Below are positions 58,737-64,000 of a stretch of 64,000 nucleotides of DNA, one piece after another. This DNA is from Rhododendron vialii (Eukaryota; Streptophyta; Magnoliopsida; Ericales; Ericaceae), in the NCBI RefSeq assembly GCF_030253575.1, contig NC_080561.1:6005001-6069000 (forward strand). Reading direction: 5' to 3'. The notes under the pieces were generated by a model, which was not told the DNA's origin, searched no databases, and was given only the letters and a program-made list of their open reading frames with translations. Both the position numbers and the translations under genes were made by a program. The first letter of the stretch is position 1; each line of letters starts with the position of its first letter.

Positions 58737-59362
58737 CAAGTGAATCATGCAAAGTGAGGAGGTTAATAAGAAGATACCCGAACAAAAAGAGCACAAAAAT
58801 ACATGGTGGTGTCTGAGAAGCCAAACATTGGACTTCAAATTTGGAAGCATTGATTGTCTAGTTTTAATGACCACTCATAACCATTATTTCATTCCATATG
58901 GGGACAGTAATAAATTTTTATCTCCGAGTTATTATAAGTTCATTATGTTTTCTGTTGCACCACAAAGAAGATAATAAAGATGGAAAGATTCCTGTTGTCT
59001 AAAGTTTGGAAATAAAGAGAATCACATGGGAAATGCTGGATCTCTGATGGTATAGAAACAATGAAAAATGTTTTGGCTGTCCTTACAAAGATGCTCAGAT
59101 CGTGTAGAATGGATATATATATTAATGGAAGGAAACGGAGAAGAGATTAGACGGTGCTGTCATTTTCATGCCAGACGAGACAAACGGGTATCGATACCAC
59201 TCGTGCATTGTAATTGTTATAAACCAACCATGTAAAATATTGCATATAAAACTATTTTAGGACCTATTTGGTGGGGGGACATTGCGTGAACCTCTCCGCA
59301 AGATGCTGTAGATCCAAATCGAAATCACATTTTAGCAGGTTGATAATTGAAGAGAGTTTTAG
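58737..59362. other. right flank of array 2 and upstream region of DUF241 copy 10
   Basis: Non-coding, shared with 55706-56340. It includes the conserved 'gacggtgctgtcattttcatgccaga' block near 59150. Confidence 0.65.
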
Positions 59363-59393
59363 ATTCCTTGTCTCCTTCTCCCTCTTATATATA
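59363..59393 (+). promoter_or_regulatory. conserved box plus TATA box of DUF241 gene 10
   Basis: ATTCCTTGTCTCCTT at 59363-59377 and TATATAT at about 59387, 121 bp before the ATG. Confidence 0.75.
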
Positions 59394-59507
59394 TTGAGCC
59401 TAAGAAGAGGGACAGAATCACAAATCCACTAACTCATCACAAGTTTTGAAATTTCACATTCCACATCCAGTACTTCTAGTTTTCCTTGTTTCCATTTGGA
59501 AAGAGAA

Positions 59508-60341
59508 ATGGATTCTTCTCCTTCGAGATCAAAATCCAACAGCCACACTCGTTCTGCCAGCTTGCCCACCAGACTTCACCCACTCATTCCTTGTGTCGAT
59601 GAGAATTCGAGGCTTAACGGACTGCGAATATTGTTTGAGCGTTTGGACAATATGCTTCTATTGCCACGCTCTCAACAAGCCTTTGCCCAACAGCGACACC
59701 AGTTATTGGTCAAAGAGGTTCTGGAAAAGTATCTCAGGCTCTTGGATATTTGTGCCGCAGCAAAAGATGTGTCCACCCAAACAAAGCAAGATGTACAAAA
59801 CCTTCTTTCCATCTTGAGGAGAAGAAGGGATACAAATGACTTTGCAGGGTACTTAACTTCCAGAAAAAAGGCAAAGAAGGTGATCCAAAAGTTTCTCAAA
59901 GATTTGAAGAGTATCAAAAGCAAGAATACACTAACAGCTTTTGACAAAACCCATGAGGTTTTTGAGATTTCTAGCTTGTTAAATGAGGTTGAAGCAGCCA
60001 CGATTGGGGTGTTCGAGTCTTCATTGTCCTATATTGCAGGGGCAAAGGTGGTATCAAGGGTGAGTGGATTTTCCTTGGTTTCCAAACTTAGGAACCAGAA
60101 GAGCATTGCACCCGAAGAGGAAGAAACAAAAACCAATGATTTTGAGAAATTTGATGCTGCATTGCACTCCCTCAACAGTCACAAGACTAGCAAGACTGAT
60201 GGTCTAATACACATGGACAAAGTTCAAAATCAGTTGTGGAAGATGGAGTCTAGCATTGAAGATCTGGAAGAAGGACTAGAATCCTTGTTTAGGCGGTTGA
60301 TCAAAACTAGAGTTTCCCTCCTCAACATTCTCAACCACTAG
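59508..60341 (+). CDS. DUF241 family protein, type A (copy 10)
   Basis: An intronless 277-aa frame from MDSSPSRSKSNSHTRSASL. All hallmarks are present: SLPTRLHP (Thr for Ser/Arg), LDNMLLLPRSQQAFAQQ, DVSTQTKQDVQNLLSILRRRR, SRKKAKKVIQKFL, SSLLNEVEAATIGVFESSLSYIAGAK, HKTSKTDGLIHMDKVQNQLW, and LESLFRRLIKTRVSLLNILNH. It is very close to copies 5 and 7, although it lies about 28 kb away across the satellite. So the satellite-bearing block was duplicated together with genes, or the genes were homogenised. Function is unknown. Confidence 0.93.
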   Translation: MDSSPSRSKSNSHTRSASLPTRLHPLIPCVDENSRLNGLRILFERLDNMLLLPRSQQAFAQQRHQLLVKEVLEKYLRLLDICAAAKDVSTQTKQDVQNLLSILRRRRDTNDFAGYLTSRKKAKKVIQKFLKDLKSIKSKNTLTAFDKTHEVFEISSLLNEVEAATIGVFESSLSYIAGAKVVSRVSGFSLVSKLRNQKSIAPEEEETKTNDFEKFDAALHSLNSHKTSKTDGLIHMDKVQNQLWKMESSIEDLEEGLESLFRRLIKTRVSLLNILNH

Positions 60342-60689
60342 CCAAGAAAATCTTCTAACAGAAATTTTGATGTTTAGTATTGTAGTTGTAAATGAAACAT
60401 TGTACTTGTAGTTTCCCCTCCAGATATAAATCAATATACTTTGAGCAAAATTCTTGCCTATACATAAAACCGTTTTTCCTTGTTGTCTTGGCATTCATTC
60501 ATTACTCAGTTGATGATGAAAGTAAGCACTAAGTTCTCCAATTTTATCATGAGACTGAAATAAATGTACATGGAGACGAAATGGGCAGTGAATCATTATG
60601 GCTTCTTTCTTCCCCTCCATTTTTCTCATGGACTATAACCAAGCATGTATTATAACATAAACCAGCAATATAAAGATGTTAGAGACTGA
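60342..60689. other. spacer between copies 10 and 11
   Basis: Short type-A 3' flank, almost the same as 29237-29583 upstream of truncated copy 6. The A-B pair arrangement with a short spacer is thus itself duplicated. Confidence 0.7.
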
Positions 60690-61448
60690 TATATATTTGG
60701 AGCCTAATGAAGAGGAAAGGAAACACAACTCACCACAAACTAACTTGCCATTGAAAATTTTACATCCAGTTCTAAGTGTCCTTATTCCCAAAGAAAAATG
60801 GCTTTATCTCCTTCGAAGTCAAAATCATTCTACCATGCTCGTTCTGTCAGCTTGCCTTCTAGACTTCACCCGGTCATTCCTCTTGTTGATGAGAATTTGA
60901 GGCTAAGTGGCCTTGAAACCATGTATGATCATTTGGATGATTTGCTTCTATTGCCGCATACTCAGCGATCTATTGCCCAACAACACCATGAGAAATGGGT
61001 TGAAGTTGTGCTGGAAAAAGTATCTAAGGCTGTTGGATGTGTGTGCTACCACTAAAGATGTATCCCCACAAACAAAGCAAGATATACAAGGCCTTCTTTC
61101 AATCCTACGCAGAAGAAGGGTGGCGGATGACTTTTGCGGGGTCCTTAAATTCGAGAAAGAAGGCAAAGAAGGTGATCCAAAAGTCTCTAAAAGATTTGAA
61201 GAGTATGAAAACCAAGCACGCCATCGTAGGTCTTGGCAAAAGCCAGGAAATTTTGGATTCGCTAAATGAGGTTGAAGCAGCCACTGGTGTTGGAGACTTG
61301 GAGTCATTCTTGTCCTATATTTTCTTTGGCTTCCAAACTCGAGCACTGAAAGAGCATTGCATCTGATGATGAAGAAACAAAGAGTAATGTCTTTGACAAA
61401 TCTGATGCTGCATTACACACGCTCAACAATCATAAAATGAGAAAATCT

Positions 61449-61691
61449 TTGCCGCAACAAATTATACCTAGCCGCAAAGTATTGAAAGCGTAATTACTTT
61501 TCACAATTCTCTTTTGTTTTACATGCCTCTCTGCCGTGAAAGTTACACCTGGCCGCATAAATTTACTCTTTGCCGCCACGAATTACACCTCGCCGCATAT
61601 AATTACTCTTGGTCGCCACGAATGATAGTTGGCCGCATATGTTATACTCGTCCCACATCGCTCATCTAAGCCACCCAAGCTTGGTTAATAA

Positions 61692-61736
<45 letters not shown>

Positions 61737-62393
61737 ACCCTTCAAGAAATCTAACATGGTATCAAAGCTAGGTCTTGGGTGGCCTCACATCATGTGGTTA
61801 AGTCTCCGTCGCCCGAGTCAACTCATCAATTCATACCTCCATGTGTATCCGGGCTGCACGTGAGGGGTCGCCCGAGTCAAATCTCCTGGTTTCCTCAATT
61901 CGTACCTCTCCTGGTTTCTTCAATTTGTACCTCCACGTGCATCTGGGTTACACGTGAGGGAGAGTGTTAAACTTGTCCCACATCGCTCATCTAAGCCACC
62001 CAAGCTTGGTTAATAAAATCTATAGGCTACTCCACCTATTGCCAATTGGTTTTTGGTTGGAATCCTCCAAGTAATCTAACAGCATATAAATACACCTGGC
62101 CGCATATAATCACTCTTCATCGCCACAAATGACACATGGCCGCATATATAATTACTCTTGGCCCCCACGAATTACACCTAGCCGCATATATTTACTTTTG
62201 GCCACCACTAATTACACCTGCCCGCATATATTTACTCTTGGCCGCCACGAATTACACATGGCCGCATATAATTACTCTTGGCCTTAGCATATTGAAAGAT
62301 TGATTACTATTCATGATTCTATTGTGTTTTACATGCCTCTTAGCCGTGAATAAGTACACCTGGCCGCATGATCTAATTATGGTGAAAGACCAG
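61449..62393. repeat. composite insertion with 40-bp minisatellite inside copy 11
   Basis: GGCCGC...AATTAC units, as at 32.7 kb, flank a TRIM. A longer block (about 100 bp, 'attgaaagcgtaattactttt...tttacatgcctct...ccgtgaa') appears at both ends (about 61480-61555 and 62290-62365) as a direct repeat. That block is also present beside the minisatellite of copy 8 (33046-33105). Confidence 0.88.
61640..62081 (+). mobile_element. TRIM (terminal-repeat retrotransposon in miniature), complete
   Basis: Two 117-bp LTRs (61640-61756 and 61965-62081, both TGTTA...TAACA) bracket 208 bp of non-coding DNA. A primer-binding site, TGGTATCAAAGCT (Met-tRNA type), follows the first, and a purine tract (GTGAGGGAGAG) precedes the second. 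The 5-bp target duplication GCATA is intact (61635-61639 and 62082-62086). By hand the LTRs differ at 8 of 117 positions (about 93% identical), suggesting an insertion a few million years old under usual plant rates. It encodes nothing and would have depended on other elements. Confidence 0.93.
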
Positions 62394-62492
62394 ATGGAGT
62401 CATGCATCCAAGATATTGAAGAAGGACTTGAGTGTTTGTTTAGACAGTTAATCAAAACAAGAGTTCTCCTCCTCAACATTCTCAACCATTAG

Positions 62493-62848
62493 CCAGCCAA
62501 AAAGATAAAAACTGTAGTTCAATATTTTGGCATCTGAAAATGTTGCCAACGATTTTTGATTAGCTGCTCTCTTCTTCTACAGTTCTACATCTTTCATAGC
62601 ACTTGGAAATAAATGAAAAATAGTAACATGCCCAGTCATTCAAGCTAGTTAGTTACGTACCCGGTTAAAGTTGAATATGGTAAAATGATAATATTTAAGA
62701 AAGAGACTAAAAAGATTAAAATAACTAAATGGGAACTCGTGTATGTTGTAGTTTAATCAGCACTTATTGGAGTTCATGCATGTTAAATCATGCAACAGCT
62801 GGAAAGATTCCAATTTTCTCAAGTAAAGTTATTTTAATGCTGCCAGAA
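62493..62848. other. 3' flank of copy 11; right edge of the DUF241 repeat unit
   Basis: Matches 33239-33640. Homology to the unit ends near 'ttattttaatgctgccag' (about 62828-62848). Confidence 0.7.
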
Positions 62849-64000
62849 AATAATGAAGTTCACAAAAAAAAAAAATTTGATTCTCCCTCGGTTTCTTCAA
62901 TCACTTCTACAATTTCTTGAAACAATTTGTGAATCTGTTTCTCCACAAAAAGTGCAAAAACCAAATGGCTTGGAATCGCGGGCGTGCCAGGACTGGATTG
63001 CAGTCCAAACTGTATTTCAAGGCCTTCGTGCCTCAAAAATCTGACTTCTTTCAAACGATGGTGCTAGGCCCAAAGGGTAAGGCCTCGTGATGGTTCGTTG
63101 TTCGCCTTTGCTGGATAAGGACTTAAATATTTCCTAACCGTTGTTAGAAAATGGTTAAAAGAAAAGGAAAGGACTGAAAGGTAATGAAGGAACGAAAACA
63201 AACTTTATTAATCGGTTAACAAAGTTTGGGTACAAGGAAATAAAATGACATAAAATCTAGTCCGTGCTAGATTGAACAGCAAAATAAAGACAATTGAAAG
63301 ATAAATTGGGTAAGCCGTGGGCTTGATTGGTCGTGGACCGAAAGATAAAAGATAATTAAAACATAAATTTGCATAAGCCGGGGGCTTGATGGTCGTGGAC
63401 CTTGGCCAAGGCCTTCAGAACTGTGATTTATAGGAGCTACAGGCCTTGAGCTGCTTCAAAAATGCTCCAATGCATGGCTGCCAAGTGGCCTTCTAGCAAA
63501 GGCTTGGGCTTGAGCAGCTCCAAAATGCTCCAATGGGGGGCTTCTTCCTGAACAAAACGTGCCTTATACTCCAAGAGTATGGCAAAGGCCTGAGAAGTCC
63601 TCCTTTTCTGTGCAAATCTCTGGAAAAGGGCATAAAGAATCTCAGGCCCTGCAGCACCCAGACCATTTTGAGCTGCTTCAATACTCAAGCAACTGCTTGC
63701 ATGGCCATCTTCCGGGCCCACCATAGCTGCAGGCTAAAAATACCCCAGGCCTTCCCACCATTTTATTGGGCCTTCAACTCCTTGTGGGTCCCAAAAAACC
63801 CTTTGAGCTTAATTCTTTACGGAAGAAGGATCGAGAAAAAGATCAAGCAGGCTTGGGAGAGCTGCTTGTGAGCAGCTTGCTTAGGTCTGCAGGAGTCATT
63901 CACTAGAATATCCATGGGCTGCATGCTCGCCACCTGTTGCTGGCCTCTGCATTATCCTGAAGAATGGGGTCCCGCCACTACAGACCTTGAACTGCTTGTG
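62849..64000. other. unassigned sequence at right edge
   Basis: About 1.15 kb of higher GC content, unlike the DUF241 unit. An imperfect direct repeat ('taagccg.gggcttgat' and 'ggtcgtggacc') occurs at about 63312 and 63373. 'Ctccaaaatgctccaatg' words and clustered GGCC/GCAGC words suggest part of a larger repeat or retroelement. No coding domain was recognised in either strand. Confidence 0.4.

Larger units (their letters stand above)
60690..62492 (+). pseudogene. DUF241 type-B copy 11, frameshifted and interrupted
   Basis: TATATAT at 60690 and ATG at 60798 start a type-B gene (MALSPSKSKSFYHARSVSL). One extra A near 61015 (GGAAAAAGTAT for GGAAAAGTAT) shifts the frame after HEKWVEVVLEK. A second extra base near 61130 shifts it again at DDF. 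About 36 bp are missing after SYI (about 61320). At about 61448, after LNNHKMRKS, the coding sequence gives way to a minisatellite-rich insertion of about 900 bp carrying a TRIM. The tail (MESCIQDIEEGLECLFRQ, ending LLLNILNH) resumes at 62394-62492. It is clearly inactive. The same insertion arrangement in copy 8 shows common descent. Confidence 0.92.

Noticed and set aside
18682-60001. Antisense open frames of about 101-109 codons (MAASTSF...) within each DUF241 copy
   Set aside because: They recur because the sense strand is conserved; they match no known family, have no promoter of their own and lie wholly inside the sense gene.
63437-63871. Overlapping 95-112-codon frames on both strands
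   Set aside because: They overlap in opposite strands, share no recognisable domain, and follow the repeated GC-rich words of that region.

Overview
This looks like nuclear DNA of a eudicot plant. The evidence is AT-rich sequence, genes with GT-AG introns, a plant-only gene family (DUF241), a PPR fragment, and typical plant mobile DNA: CACTA, hAT, Mutator and Stowaway elements, Copia-type fossils and a TRIM. I cannot name the species. No tRNA, rRNA or CRISPR was recognised.

Left part (1-17.8 kb) is mostly mobile DNA and gene relics. It holds a TATA-type promoter with a CT-rich leader and a PPR fragment. Next comes a clean seven-exon CACTA-associated gene (Transposase_24/Ptta type, 427 aa predicted), followed by the right end of a CACTA element, which has inserted into a minus-strand Copia fossil whose 5' LTR is at 11.0-11.6 kb. 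A histidine-phosphatase (phosphoglycerate-mutase-like) pseudogene, a small hAT element and a frameshifted B-type cyclin fragment follow.

Middle and right (17.8-62.8 kb) are one tandem cluster of intronless DUF241 (PF03087) genes. There are 11 copies: seven have long open frames (18.5, 21.4, 23.7, 25.9, 28.4, 30.9 and 59.5 kb) and four are broken (29.7, 33.1, 56.5 and 60.8 kb). They form two subfamilies, one starting MDSS (type A) and one starting MASS/MALS (type B). The promoter is duplicated with each gene: a 15-bp box, ATTCCTTGTCTCCTT, lies about 10-30 bp before a TATATAT box, which lies about 110-130 bp before the ATG.

The most striking feature is a roughly 973-bp satellite that sits inside the intergenic spacer of this gene cluster. 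The same spacer holds only about 0.1 monomer at 27.5 kb, about 18.5 monomers at 35.9-55.7 kb and about 1.5 monomers at 57.2-58.7 kb, with recognisably the same flanks. Each monomer carries a trio of GC-rich palindromes in an otherwise AT-rich sequence. The central monomers are the most alike, two neighbours being almost identical.

The cluster has been hit by many insertions whose ends and target duplications can be read: an 8-bp-TSD hAT MITE, two Stowaway-like MITEs, a 9-bp-TSD Mutator-like element with about 290-bp inverted ends, a 2.1-kb solo LTR, and a 442-bp TRIM inside a 40-bp minisatellite that itself interrupts a DUF241 gene. The last 1.1 kb lies outside the DUF241 repeat and is unassigned.
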